Positions 1 through 5,441 of a stretch of 5,441 nt of DNA are shown here, one piece after another (positions within the stretch are counted from its first letter, which is position 1; the number at the start of each line of letters is the position of its first letter). Under the pieces are notes generated by a model. The model did no database searches and was not told the DNA's origin. It worked only from the letters and a program-made list of their open reading frames with translations. The DNA is from Gammaproteobacteria bacterium (GTDB taxonomy: Bacteria; Pseudomonadota; Gammaproteobacteria; UBA9214): positions 1 to 5,441 of the forward strand of contig JAOUCV010000166.1 of assembly GCA_029859555.1 (NCBI GenBank), written 5' to 3'. A program made the translations under genes and the position numbers.

Positions 1-703
1 ACAAACCGGCCGCCGCATGCTCAATATAGACTGACTGCTCCATGAAGGCCTTGCCACACAGGTCGGCAACGCGCCGCTCCTGCTGTTCGCGGCTGACAGC
101 CGCCGGCAAATGAAACACCGGGCGCTGGTTGTGTTGCAACTTCAGAGATACCGGAAAACAGCTCAGTGCGATGCGCCGCACCACGTTCTGAATATGTTTG
201 AACTCGGTGTTTTCAGTTCGCATGAATTTGCGACGCGCCGGCGTGTTAAAAAACAGCTCCTTCACATCAACGGTGGTACCCGGCATATGCGCAACCGGTG
301 CTGCGGTCAGGCACTGGTCAGAGCCATCACCCTGTACGCGCCAACCGGACTCCTGCAGCGGCGTCCGCGAACTCAGCTGCAGGCGCGATACCGATGCAAT
401 ACTGGGTAGCGCCTCACCACGAAAGCCGAGGCTGTTGACCTGCTCAAGATCGGTGAGTGAGGCAATCTTGCTGGTCGCATGCCGCGACAGGGCCAGGGAT
501 AATTCATCCTGCTCAATGCCCTTGCCATCATCGCGCACCCGGATACGCTGCATTCCAGCCTGCTCGATATCCACTTCAATGGCCTGCGCACCGGCATCAA
601 GACTGTTCTCAAGCAATTCCTTGACCACGGAGGCTGGACGCTCGATGACTTCACCGGCGGCAATCTGATTAACAAGCTGTGCGGGCAGAACCTGGATAGA
701 CAT
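1..703 (-). CDS. mutL: DNA mismatch repair protein MutL, N-terminal ATPase part (cut by window edge)
   Basis: MutL is the GHKL-family ATPase that links mismatch recognition by MutS to strand incision in the cytoplasm. Only the first 234 codons are inside the window; the rest lies to the left. The GHKL motifs are intact and sit at the same residue numbers as in E. coli Mut[21 protein letters not shown] (12-31) with the catalytic E29, ENSLDAG with the Mg-binding N33, RDDGKGI (57-63), LGFRGEAL (92-99), and [19 protein letters not shown] (142-160). The start is ATG at 703-701, giving [11 protein letters not shown]. An in-frame TGA six bases upstream (709-707) excludes a longer form. There is no good Shine-Dalgarno sequence before it. 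It follows amiB after 76 bases, the usual gammaproteobacterial order. The C-terminal dimerisation domain is not visible, so I cannot say whether the protein carries the endonuclease motif of MutH-independent MutL. Family assignment is near certain. Confidence 0.98.
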   Translation of the reverse strand, partial: MSIQVLPAQLVNQIAAGEVIERPASVVKELLENSLDAGAQAIEVDIEQAGMQRIRVRDDGKGIEQDELSLALSRHATSKIASLTDLEQVNSLGFRGEALPSIASVSRLQLSSRTPLQESGWRVQGDGSDQCLTAAPVAHMPGTTVDVKELFFNTPARRKFMRTENTEFKHIQNVVRRIALSCFPVSLKLQHNQRPVFHLPAAVSREQQERRVADLCGKAFMEQSVYIEHAAAGL

Positions 704-779
704 ACATCAAAAACGGCTACTTGAACTGGCCGCTCATGATACCGCGTTGCCGTTAAAAGGTAAGCAGGGTTTTTGGGGC
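704..779 (-). other. amiB-mutL intergenic gap with a weak possible promoter
   Basis: These 76 bases separate the amiB stop from the mutL start. On the minus strand a TATCAT hexamer (736-741, five of six matches to the sigma70 -10 box) lies 16 bases after TTACCT (758-763, three of six matches to the -35 box). No stem with a T-run terminator is visible, so read-through from amiB into mutL is likely. Internal promoters before mutL and miaA are known for the E. coli version of this operon. Here the promoter is only a weak pattern match. Confidence 0.2.
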
Positions 780-2096
780 CTAGCTGCCCCGGGTCGGCGG
801 TATACGCAGGGTCTCGCCGACGCGAAGACGATCTGATTTGAGGGAATTATAGCCACGCAGACTGGCCAGGCTGACGCGATGAACAGCGGCGATCTCGCTC
901 AGCGTATCACCCCGTTTAACCTTGTATTTCCGTGCCACCATGCGGGTTCCCGGCGGTGGATTGTTGCCAAAATAATCGCGGATACCGGTCAGCATCGCCT
1001 TTGCCAGCTTCTTCTGGTGGCGCTTGTCACGCAGCTTGCTTTCTTCCTGCGGATTGGAAATAAAGGCCGTCTCGACCAGTATCGAGGGGATATCCGGTGA
1101 TTTCAGCACCACGAAACCGGCGCGTTGCACTGTAGATTTGTGCGTCTTGCCAAGCCGTTTCAGCCCGCCCAGCATATTGGCGGCAACCTCGTGGCTGGCC
1201 TCGATGGTTGCTGACTGCGACAGGTCCAGCAATACCTCGGCCAGCAGGTCATCCTTGTCATCCAGGCTGACACCACCGGCAAGGTCAGCCGCATTTTCCT
1301 GGTTTGCCAGCCAGCGCCCCATCTCCGACGAGGCACCGCGACGCGACAACACAAATACAGAAGAACCATGCGCACGCTTGTCACGAAATGCATCGGCATG
1401 AATCGAAATAAACAGGTCGGCATTATGCTTGCGTGCCTTGTTGATGCGCTGGCGCAGGCCGATATAGTAGTCACCTTCTCGAATCAGCACCGGACGCATA
1501 CCGGGTTCCTTGCGGACCAGTTCGGCCAGCTGGCGCGCAATGGCCAGCACCACTGTTTTCTCCTTGGTGCCACGACTGCCCCGGGCACCCGGATCTTCTC
1601 CACCATGGCCGGCATCAATGGCAATCACCAGATCGCGCAAGGCGGCCGGTTTTTCGGCAACACTTTTCTTGACTACTTTCTTTTTGCTAACACCGGCGGT
1701 GGTCCTGGCACCATAAAGGTCAACCACCAGGCGGTGGCCATATTTTTCATTCGGCTTGAGGGTAAAGGTACGTGGCTCCGCTGTCTGCTTGAGTTCCAGC
1801 ACGATACGCAGGGTATTCTGATCATTCCTGGCAGCACGTACGCCGGTGACAAGACCGGCTGCCTTGGTTGAAGTCAGTACCGAAGCCGCCTGTGCGGCCG
1901 GCACATCAATCACCAGCCTGTCGGGGTTTTGCAGGACAAAGACTTTCTTGGGAGTAACCGCAGCGCTGGTATCAAAAACGACACGGGTATGATCAGGTGC
2001 TGCCCAGAGGCGTACATTTTCAAAATTAACGGCCCCCGCCAGCGCCATTCCTTGCACAGCCAGCCAGAGACATCCCCCTGTTATCAGCCTGTTCAC
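780..2096 (-). CDS. amiB: N-acetylmuramoyl-L-alanine amidase AmiB, AMIN-Amidase_3-LysM
   Basis: This periplasmic zinc amidase cuts the bond between MurNAc and L-Ala of the stem peptide and helps split septal peptidoglycan in cell division. The 438 residues comprise a Sec-type signal peptide (1 to about 20-22, cleavage after ALA or AGA), an AMIN domain (about 24-130), a Lys-rich linker (137-149), the Amidase_3 domain (about 155-376) and one LysM domain (390-433, KYKVKRGDTLSEIA to LRVGETLRIP). The zinc site is H164 in IDAGHGGEDPGARG, E179 in TKEKTVVLA and H233 in SIHAD; E342 in VETAFISNP is the catalytic glutamate. Residues 260-305, between H233 and E342, match the insertion that carries the autoinhibitory helix, relieved in known members by EnvC or NlpD-type LytM factors. 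The start is GTG at 2096 with AAAGGAG at 2108-2114; the next in-frame ATG is inside the signal peptide. The AMIN domain, gene order and Sec signal favour AmiB over AmiC, which in E. coli is Tat-exported. Confidence 0.95.
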   Translation of the reverse strand: MNRLITGGCLWLAVQGMALAGAVNFENVRLWAAPDHTRVVFDTSAAVTPKKVFVLQNPDRLVIDVPAAQAASVLTSTKAAGLVTGVRAARNDQNTLRIVLELKQTAEPRTFTLKPNEKYGHRLVVDLYGARTTAGVSKKKVVKKSVAEKPAALRDLVIAIDAGHGGEDPGARGSRGTKEKTVVLAIARQLAELVRKEPGMRPVLIREGDYYIGLRQRINKARKHNADLFISIHADAFRDKRAHGSSVFVLSRRGASSEMGRWLANQENAADLAGGVSLDDKDDLLAEVLLDLSQSATIEASHEVAANMLGGLKRLGKTHKSTVQRAGFVVLKSPDIPSILVETAFISNPQEESKLRDKRHQKKLAKAMLTGIRDYFGNNPPPGTRMVARKYKVKRGDTLSEIAAVHRVSLASLRGYNSLKSDRLRVGETLRIPPTRGS

Positions 2097-2107
2097 CAGA
2101 TGTAGCG

Positions 2108-2114
2108 CTCCTTT
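2108..2114 (-). promoter_or_regulatory. Ribosome binding site of amiB
   Basis: AAAGGAG on the minus strand is a strong Shine-Dalgarno match. It lies 11 bases before the GTG start at 2096, slightly long; a CTG codon directly before it (2099-2097) would have 8-base spacing. The GTG is preferred because CTG starts are rare and the signal peptide begins equally well at either codon. Confidence 0.7.
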
Positions 2115-2134
2115 ATACCTTGCCGTTTTTGGGG

Positions 2135-2164
2135 ATTCTATCCATAACTGCAGGTGAATTGCAA
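2135..2164 (-). promoter_or_regulatory. Candidate sigma70 promoter for amiB
   Basis: On the minus strand TTGCAA (2159-2164, four of six -35 matches) is followed after 18 bases by TAGAAT (2135-2140, five of six -10 matches). Initiation would fall near 2128, giving a leader of about 30 bases that contains the amiB Shine-Dalgarno sequence. The position in the 143-base gap between tsaE and amiB is sensible for an internal operon promoter. The evidence is pattern and position only. Confidence 0.35.
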
Positions 2165-2200
2165 GAAATAGCGTTTAAACTCCTTCGGATAGGGTTCATA

Positions 2201-2230
2201 CCTATACAGTAGTCGAGATACTGACGCCAA
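2201..2230 (-). promoter_or_regulatory. Second, weaker candidate promoter upstream of amiB
   Basis: TTGGCG (2225-2230) and TATAGG (2201-2206) on the minus strand are spaced by 18 bases, each with four of six consensus matches. It would start transcription near 2194, about 100 bases before amiB. It is weaker than the pair at 2135-2164, and both may be chance matches in this relatively AT-rich gap. Confidence 0.18.
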
Positions 2231-2239
2231 TGGGCAAAT

Positions 2240-2710
2240 TCAGGGCATTTTAGCAGCCGCCGAGACCTCCATACGCTGCAGCCAGCGTTCCCCGACTGCC
2301 GTCCCGGCATGCAAACTGGCGACACGCGCCTCCCCGCAGTAGTCAAGATCAATGGTGAGATCAGCTGCCGGCAGGTAACCACTACCGCGCTCCGGCCATT
2401 CGACCAGCAGCAAGGCTTCTTCTGCCAGCATATCGCGCAGCCCCAGCCATTCCAGCTCTTCTGCATCGGCCAGCCGGTACAGGTCCAGGTGATATACCCG
2501 GCATGGCTCCACTGCGTAAGGTTCAACCAGTGTGTAGGTTGGACTGCAGACCTTGCCGTCATATCCCAGCCCGCGCAAAAAACCGCGCGCCAATGTGGTC
2601 TTGCCGGCACCCAGATCACCGTTCAGATAAACAATTCCCGGCACCATGCCGCGCGCCAGCTCGGCACCCAGCGATTGTGTCGCAGCGGCGTCTGCCAGCT
2701 GCCGTTTCAT
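2240..2710 (-). CDS. tsaE: tRNA t6A biosynthesis ATPase TsaE
   Basis: TsaE is the P-loop ATPase that works with TsaB and TsaD to put threonylcarbamoyl on A37 of ANN-decoding tRNAs. TsaC (Sua5/YrdC) supplies the threonylcarbamoyl-AMP, and the reaction is cytosolic. The 156-residue product is the normal family length (E. coli about 153). Visible motifs are Walker A GDLGAGKTT (31-39), SPTYTLVEPY (56-65), the conserved YHLDLYRL (73-80), EELEWLGLRD (84-93) and LVEWPERG (102-109) with the conserved Glu of VEWP at 104. The ATG at 2710 overlaps the nnr stop as ATGA, and GGTGAG (2716-2721) five bases upstream serves as Shine-Dalgarno inside nnr, so translation is probably coupled. The C-terminus SAAAKMP runs slightly past the E. 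coli end. After the TGA stop the same frame stays open for 33 more codons (see findings). Identification is very secure. Confidence 0.97.
   Translation of the reverse strand: MKRQLADAAATQSLGAELARGMVPGIVYLNGDLGAGKTTLARGFLRGLGYDGKVCSPTYTLVEPYAVEPCRVYHLDLYRLADAEELEWLGLRDMLAEEALLLVEWPERGSGYLPAADLTIDLDYCGEARVASLHAGTAVGERWLQRMEVSAAAKMP
2707..2710 (-). other. nnr-tsaE ATGA stop/start overlap
   Basis: On the minus strand ATGA contains the tsaE start (2710-2708) and the nnr stop TGA (2709-2707). This four-base overlap is typical of translationally coupled genes and shows that nnr and tsaE share a transcript. Confidence 0.9.
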
Positions 2711-4215
2711 GCCGACTCACCCTGTGCCTGAATAACACCGCGCAGCGCCGCAATGACATCACGCGCCAGCAACCCGCGTTCGCCCTGCCCGGCCGCTGCA
2801 TCTCCGGCACAGGCATGTACACAGACAGCCGCCACGGCCGCCGTATGCACCGCCAGCCCCTGCGCAATAAAAGCGCCAATAATGCCACTCAGCACATCAC
2901 CCATACCCGCCGTCGCCATACCCGGGTTACCGGCAGCACAAATCAGCGGAGATTCAGCTTCAGCGTGGATAACCGTTCCCGCACCTTTTAGCACGGCAAC
3001 CCCGCCGTATTGCTGGGCAATGGCCCGCACCGCAGCCACACGGTCTTGCTGTACTGTTGCAATATCCTGCCCGAGCAGACGCGCGGCCTCGCCCGGATGT
3101 GGCGTCAGCACCTGCGCATCCGTGTTTGCAGGCGCGCCTGCCAGTAAATTAAGTGCATCAGCATCAATAACGCGTGGTTGCGCACTTTCCAGTACCACAC
3201 CCAGCAACGCCTGCGCCCATACAGAGCGCCCCAGGCCGGGGCCAAGCACCAGTACATCCGCGGCCGCAACCAGGACCTTCAATGCCCTCGCATCGGCAAC
3301 ACCGTGGCACATCAACTCCGGGCAGGCAGCAGTAATAAAGGCCGCATGTGCAGGATGGGTCGCAACACTGACCAGCCCGGCACCACTGCGTAATGCGGCT
3401 TCGCCGGCAAGTCGCACCGCTCCACCCATCCCCTCGCAGCCACCCACAACCAGTACACGACCGTGCTGCCCCTTGTGCGCCGTGCGCGCTCGCGGAGTGC
3501 ACAGCAGTCCGGGTGGAGCCCGGTAAAGCAGCCGTGCAGCGGCTGTTACCTGCCGGTAAACAACAGCGGGGACGTCAAGATCGGAAAAAACCGTGTCACC
3601 TGCATAGTCAGGCCCCGCTCCGGTGTACAAACCGACCTTGCGACCAATAACGGTAAGCGTCACATCGGCATGAGCCGCTACACCCGAGACAGCACCCGTA
3701 TCGGCCTGCAGGCCGCTGGGTATATCAACCGACAGTAGCGGCGATGAAGATGCATTCAGCTGTTCAACGGCAAGTTGCCAATTGCCAGTGAGCGGCCGAT
3801 CGATACCGCTACCCAGCATGGCATCCACCAGTACGTCGGCCTCCAGCACAGTACTGCCTGTAAATGGCAGTAGCTGCCCGCCGGCCTCGACATAGTCGTT
3901 GTATGCCGTTAGTGCATCACCCTGCAACTGTCCGGCATCACCCAGTTGCAGCACCTGTACCTGCCAGTTGGCTGCATGGGCCAGCCGTGCGACGACAAAA
4001 CCGTCACCGCCGTTATTACCGGTGCCGCACAGCACCTGCAGCGAACGCGCAGCCGGCCAGCGTGCCTGCAGACATTGCCAGCAGGCTTCGCCGGCGCGGG
4101 ACATCAGGGTATAGCCGGGTATCCCCTGCTGTTCGATTGCAAGCCGGTCCAGCTCACGCACCTGTGCGGCGGTGTACAATGCATGCGGACCGGACCGCTG
4201 GCTGTTTACTTCCAT
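2707..4215 (-). CDS. nnr: Bifunctional NAD(P)H-hydrate epimerase / ADP-dependent dehydratase Nnr (YjeF)
   Basis: Nnr repairs hydrated NADH and NADPH: the N-terminal domain epimerises R- and S-hydrates, and the C-terminal ribokinase-like domain dehydrates the S form using ADP. From ATG 4215 the product has 502 residues (E. coli about 515), so both domains are complete. The epimerase part (about 12-230) has LCGTGNNGGDGFVVARL (62-78), VDAMLGSGIDRPL (130-142) and VDIPSGLQADTG (163-174). The dehydratase part (about 235-500) has AHKGQHGRVLVVGG (246-259), GEAALRSGAG (271-280), GPGLG (325-329), DADALNLL (351-358), TPHPGEAARLLG (371-382), LKGAGTV (409-415) and NPGMATAGMGDVLSG (430-444) with the catalytic Asp at 440. 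A GTG at 4242 would add nine residues (MASARFGRF), but it has no Shine-Dalgarno, whereas GGA lies about six bases before the ATG. It is the first gene of the minus-strand cluster and diverges from queG. Confidence 0.96.
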   Translation of the reverse strand: MEVNSQRSGPHALYTAAQVRELDRLAIEQQGIPGYTLMSRAGEACWQCLQARWPAARSLQVLCGTGNNGGDGFVVARLAHAANWQVQVLQLGDAGQLQGDALTAYNDYVEAGGQLLPFTGSTVLEADVLVDAMLGSGIDRPLTGNWQLAVEQLNASSSPLLSVDIPSGLQADTGAVSGVAAHADVTLTVIGRKVGLYTGAGPDYAGDTVFSDLDVPAVVYRQVTAAARLLYRAPPGLLCTPRARTAHKGQHGRVLVVGGCEGMGGAVRLAGEAALRSGAGLVSVATHPAHAAFITAACPELMCHGVADARALKVLVAAADVLVLGPGLGRSVWAQALLGVVLESAQPRVIDADALNLLAGAPANTDAQVLTPHPGEAARLLGQDIATVQQDRVAAVRAIAQQYGGVAVLKGAGTVIHAEAESPLICAAGNPGMATAGMGDVLSGIIGAFIAQGLAVHTAAVAAVCVHACAGDAAAGQGERGLLARDVIAALRGVIQAQGESA

Positions 4216-4299
4216 AAAGCGTCCAAACCGGGCAGAAGCCACAGGTCAATTAACGATAACAGCAACATACCGTGAAGCACGCAGGAAAATCCAGTCACA
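4216..4299. promoter_or_regulatory. Divergent nnr / queG intergenic region
   Basis: These 84 bases must hold the promoters of two divergent units unless one lies inside a neighbouring gene. For nnr the best feature is an extended -10-like TGTTATCGT on the minus strand (4253-4261), which would start transcription near 4246 and leave a leader of about 30 bases before ATG 4215. No matching -35 box is seen. For queG I see no convincing -10/-35 pair; AGGA at 4283-4286 is the only purine-rich stretch and is 13 bases before the ATG, long for a ribosome binding site. No operator palindrome is evident. Confidence 0.4.
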
Positions 4300-5379
4300 A
4301 TGAAGCCCCCCACGCCAATCCCTGACCCGCATCCTGATTACGCCGCACTCAGTCGGCAGATCAAGCGCTGGGGACAGGAACTCGGCTTCCAGCAGACAGG
4401 AATCACCGATACCCAGCTGGATGAGGATGAAGCATTCCTGCTGCAGTGGCTGGCCTGCGGCCATCACGGGCGCATGGATTACATGGAACGTCATGGCACC
4501 CGCCGCAGCAGGCCCGCCGAACTGGTCCCCGGCACCGTGCGTATCATCTCGGTACGCATGGACTACTGGCCGGGTGATGCCCGGGACGCAGGCGCGGTAC
4601 TGCAGGACGATGCACTCGCCTATCTTTCACGCTACGCGCTGGGCCGCGACTATCACAAGGTCATCCGCAAACGGCTGCAACAACTGGCCAGCAAAATTGA
4701 ATCACTGGCCGGACCATTTGGCTACCGCGCCTTCACCGACAGCGCACCGGTACTTGAAAAGGCGCTGGCACAGAAAGCCGGCCTTGGCTGGATTGGCAAA
4801 CACACCAACCTGATCAGCGAACAGGCCGGTTCGTGGTTTTTTATCGGCGAGCTATACACTAACCTGCCACTGGAAATTGACCAGCCGGGCGAAAATCATT
4901 GCGGCAGCTGTCACTCCTGCATCGATGCCTGCCCCACCAATGCCATCATCGCACCCTACAAACTGGATGCACGCCTGTGTATTTCCTACCTGACAATCGA
5001 GTTGCGCGATGCCATTCCGGAGCAACTGCGTTCGCTGATTGGTAACCGTGTGTATGGCTGTGACGACTGCCAGCTGGTGTGCCCGTGGAACCGCTTTTCC
5101 GGCCCCAGTGATGAGTCCGACTTTAATACCCGCCACGGCCTGGACGCCAGCGAACTGGTTCGCCTGTTTGCCTGGCAGGAAAGCGAATTCGAGGAAAATA
5201 CGCGCGGCAGCGCCATTCACCGTATCGGTTATGAATGCTGGCTGCGCAATATCGCGGTTGGCCTGGGTAACGCAGCCACAACGCCTGCCGTGGTCGCGGC
5301 ATTGCGTGAGAGGCAATCACACCCCTCGGAACTGGTGCAGGAGCATGTCGAATGGGCACTGCAACAGCATGCGGAGTAA
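4300..5379 (+). CDS. queG: Epoxyqueuosine reductase QueG
   Basis: QueG is the cobalamin and iron-sulfur enzyme that reduces epoxyqueuosine to queuosine at wobble position 34 of GUN-anticodon tRNAs, the last step of Q synthesis. The 359-residue product (E. coli about 379) begins with the family N-terminus LSRQIKRWGQELGFQQTGITDT (17-38). FTDSAPVLEKALAQKAGLGWIGKH (145-168) carries the conserved catalytic Asp (147). The first [4Fe-4S] site is C201, C204, C207, C211 in CGSCHSCIDACP. The second is C254, C257, C261 in YGCDDCQLVCPWNR, with C227 in RLCISYLTIEL as the likely fourth ligand. Residues about 303-358 (GSAIHRIGYECWLRNIAVGLGN and following) form the C-terminal HEAT-like part that recognises tRNA. 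ATG 4300 is the only sensible start: an in-frame TGA lies at 4273-4275 with no alternative start between. It lacks the roughly 20-residue tail of the E. coli protein. The family call is certain from the cysteine pattern and overall similarity. Confidence 0.97.
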   Translation: MKPPTPIPDPHPDYAALSRQIKRWGQELGFQQTGITDTQLDEDEAFLLQWLACGHHGRMDYMERHGTRRSRPAELVPGTVRIISVRMDYWPGDARDAGAVLQDDALAYLSRYALGRDYHKVIRKRLQQLASKIESLAGPFGYRAFTDSAPVLEKALAQKAGLGWIGKHTNLISEQAGSWFFIGELYTNLPLEIDQPGENHCGSCHSCIDACPTNAIIAPYKLDARLCISYLTIELRDAIPEQLRSLIGNRVYGCDDCQLVCPWNRFSGPSDESDFNTRHGLDASELVRLFAWQESEFEENTRGSAIHRIGYECWLRNIAVGLGNAATTPAVVAALRERQSHPSELVQEHVEWALQQHAE

Positions 5380-5409
5380 GGATCGCGGACACGGTCCGCT
5401 CCTACAGGT
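5380..5409 (-). repeat. REP-like palindrome with GTAG head
   Basis: Directly after the queG stop codon, GCGGAC (5385-5390) and GTCCGC (5394-5399) form a perfect six-base stem with a three-base loop. Flanking GGA (5380-5382) and TCC (5400-5402) extend it to nine pairs with a two-base bulge. Read on the minus strand it begins CCTGTAGGAGCGGACC, that is, a GTAG tetranucleotide followed by a bulged GC-rich palindrome. This is the architecture of REP sequences mobilised by REP-associated tyrosine transposases (RAYTs). There is no T-run after the stem, so it is not a canonical intrinsic terminator, though it could stabilise the 3' end of the queG mRNA. Only one copy is in the window, so its repetitive nature is inferred. 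Confidence 0.6.
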
Positions 5410-5410
5410 G

Positions 5411-5425
5411 CAGCGTTTACCGCTG
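5411..5425. other. Small hairpin downstream of queG
   Basis: CAGCG (5411-5415) and CGCTG (5421-5425) form a five-base stem with a five-base loop, followed by the moderately T-rich GTGTTGATTTTGG. It may be a weak terminator, part of a REP cluster running past the window edge, or chance. The stem is short and the T tract is interrupted. Confidence 0.2.
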
Positions 5426-5441
5426 GTGTTGATTTTGGTGT

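Noticed and set aside
198..668. A 156-codon plus-strand open frame opposite mutL
   Set aside because: It lies entirely antisense to the strongly conserved GHKL motifs of MutL, and its Ser/Arg/Cys-rich product resembles no family I know.
1368..1871. A 167-codon plus-strand open frame opposite amiB
   Set aside because: It is antisense to the amidase catalytic domain and has no recognisable motif or ribosome site of note.
2055..2096. Lipoprotein signal in AmiB because of Cys9
   Set aside because: The residues before the cysteine (ITGGC) do not fit a lipobox, and the hydrophobic stretch continues past the cysteine to an ordinary signal-peptidase I site.
2112..2117. TATAAA as a -10 box for amiB on the minus strand
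   Set aside because: It overlaps the AAAGGAG ribosome site, so a transcript starting from it would lack that site; it also has no clear -35 box.
2240..2242. TGA of tsaE as a selenocysteine codon
   Set aside because: TsaE is already full length at this stop, no family member is known to me as a selenoprotein, and no bacterial SECIS-like hairpin is evident right after it.
2113..2619. A 168-codon minus-strand frame overlapping tsaE and ending just before amiB
   Set aside because: It is out of frame with TsaE through its Walker A and VEWP motifs and is Trp/Arg/Cys-rich. Its tail (from ATG at 2199) gives only a 28-residue peptide without a good ribosome site.
2753..3526. A 257-codon plus-strand open frame opposite nnr
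   Set aside because: It is an Ala/Ser/Pro/Thr-rich translation, typical of the antisense of a GC-rich Ala/Gly-rich gene, and Nnr motifs on the other strand explain the region fully.
4852..5316. A 154-codon minus-strand frame opposite queG
   Set aside because: It is antisense to the iron-sulfur cysteine region of QueG and has no family resemblance.
1..5441. CRISPR arrays, tRNA or rRNA genes, insertion sequences, phage or defence genes
   Set aside because: I saw no regularly spaced repeats, tRNA-like cloverleaf, transposase or terminal inverted repeats; the window is almost fully taken by five conserved housekeeping genes.

Overview
The window is a chromosomal housekeeping segment from a gammaproteobacterium. 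The base composition is moderately GC-rich. The protein sequences resemble the E. coli and Pseudomonas orthologues, and the gene order queG <- -> nnr-tsaE-amiB-mutL is the one that continues into miaA-hfq in many Gammaproteobacteria. I cannot name the genus; the proteins differ clearly from the E. coli ones as I recall them, and a GTAG-headed REP-like palindrome after queG fits a Pseudomonas, Xanthomonas or Chromatiales-like background better than an enteric one.

Layout, left to right. Positions 1-703 (minus) hold the first 234 codons of mutL, cut by the window edge. After a 76-base gap comes amiB (780-2096, minus), a periplasmic cell-wall amidase with signal peptide, AMIN, Amidase_3 and LysM parts. 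A 143-base gap (2097-2239) separates it from tsaE (2240-2710, minus), the ATPase of t6A tRNA modification. The tsaE start overlaps the nnr stop by four bases (ATGA). nnr (2707-4215, minus) is the bifunctional NAD(P)H-hydrate epimerase/dehydratase. An 84-base divergent region separates it from queG (4300-5379, plus), epoxyqueuosine reductase. The last 62 bases hold two hairpins, the first of them REP-like. No stretch over 300 bases lacks a gene.

Transcription: the minus-strand genes run nnr -> tsaE -> amiB -> mutL and can be read as one operon. The tight nnr-tsaE coupling and the wider gaps before amiB and mutL suggest extra internal promoters; the best candidate lies just upstream of amiB. 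The gene products do different jobs: NADH/NADPH repair (Nnr), tRNA anticodon-loop modification (TsaE at A37, QueG at position 34), septal peptidoglycan splitting (AmiB) and mismatch repair (MutL). Their association is a conserved synteny, not a single pathway.

I found no undescribed system, mobile gene, CRISPR array or RNA gene. The points most worth a second look are the REP-like element abutting the queG stop codon and a coding-like in-frame extension after the tsaE stop codon.
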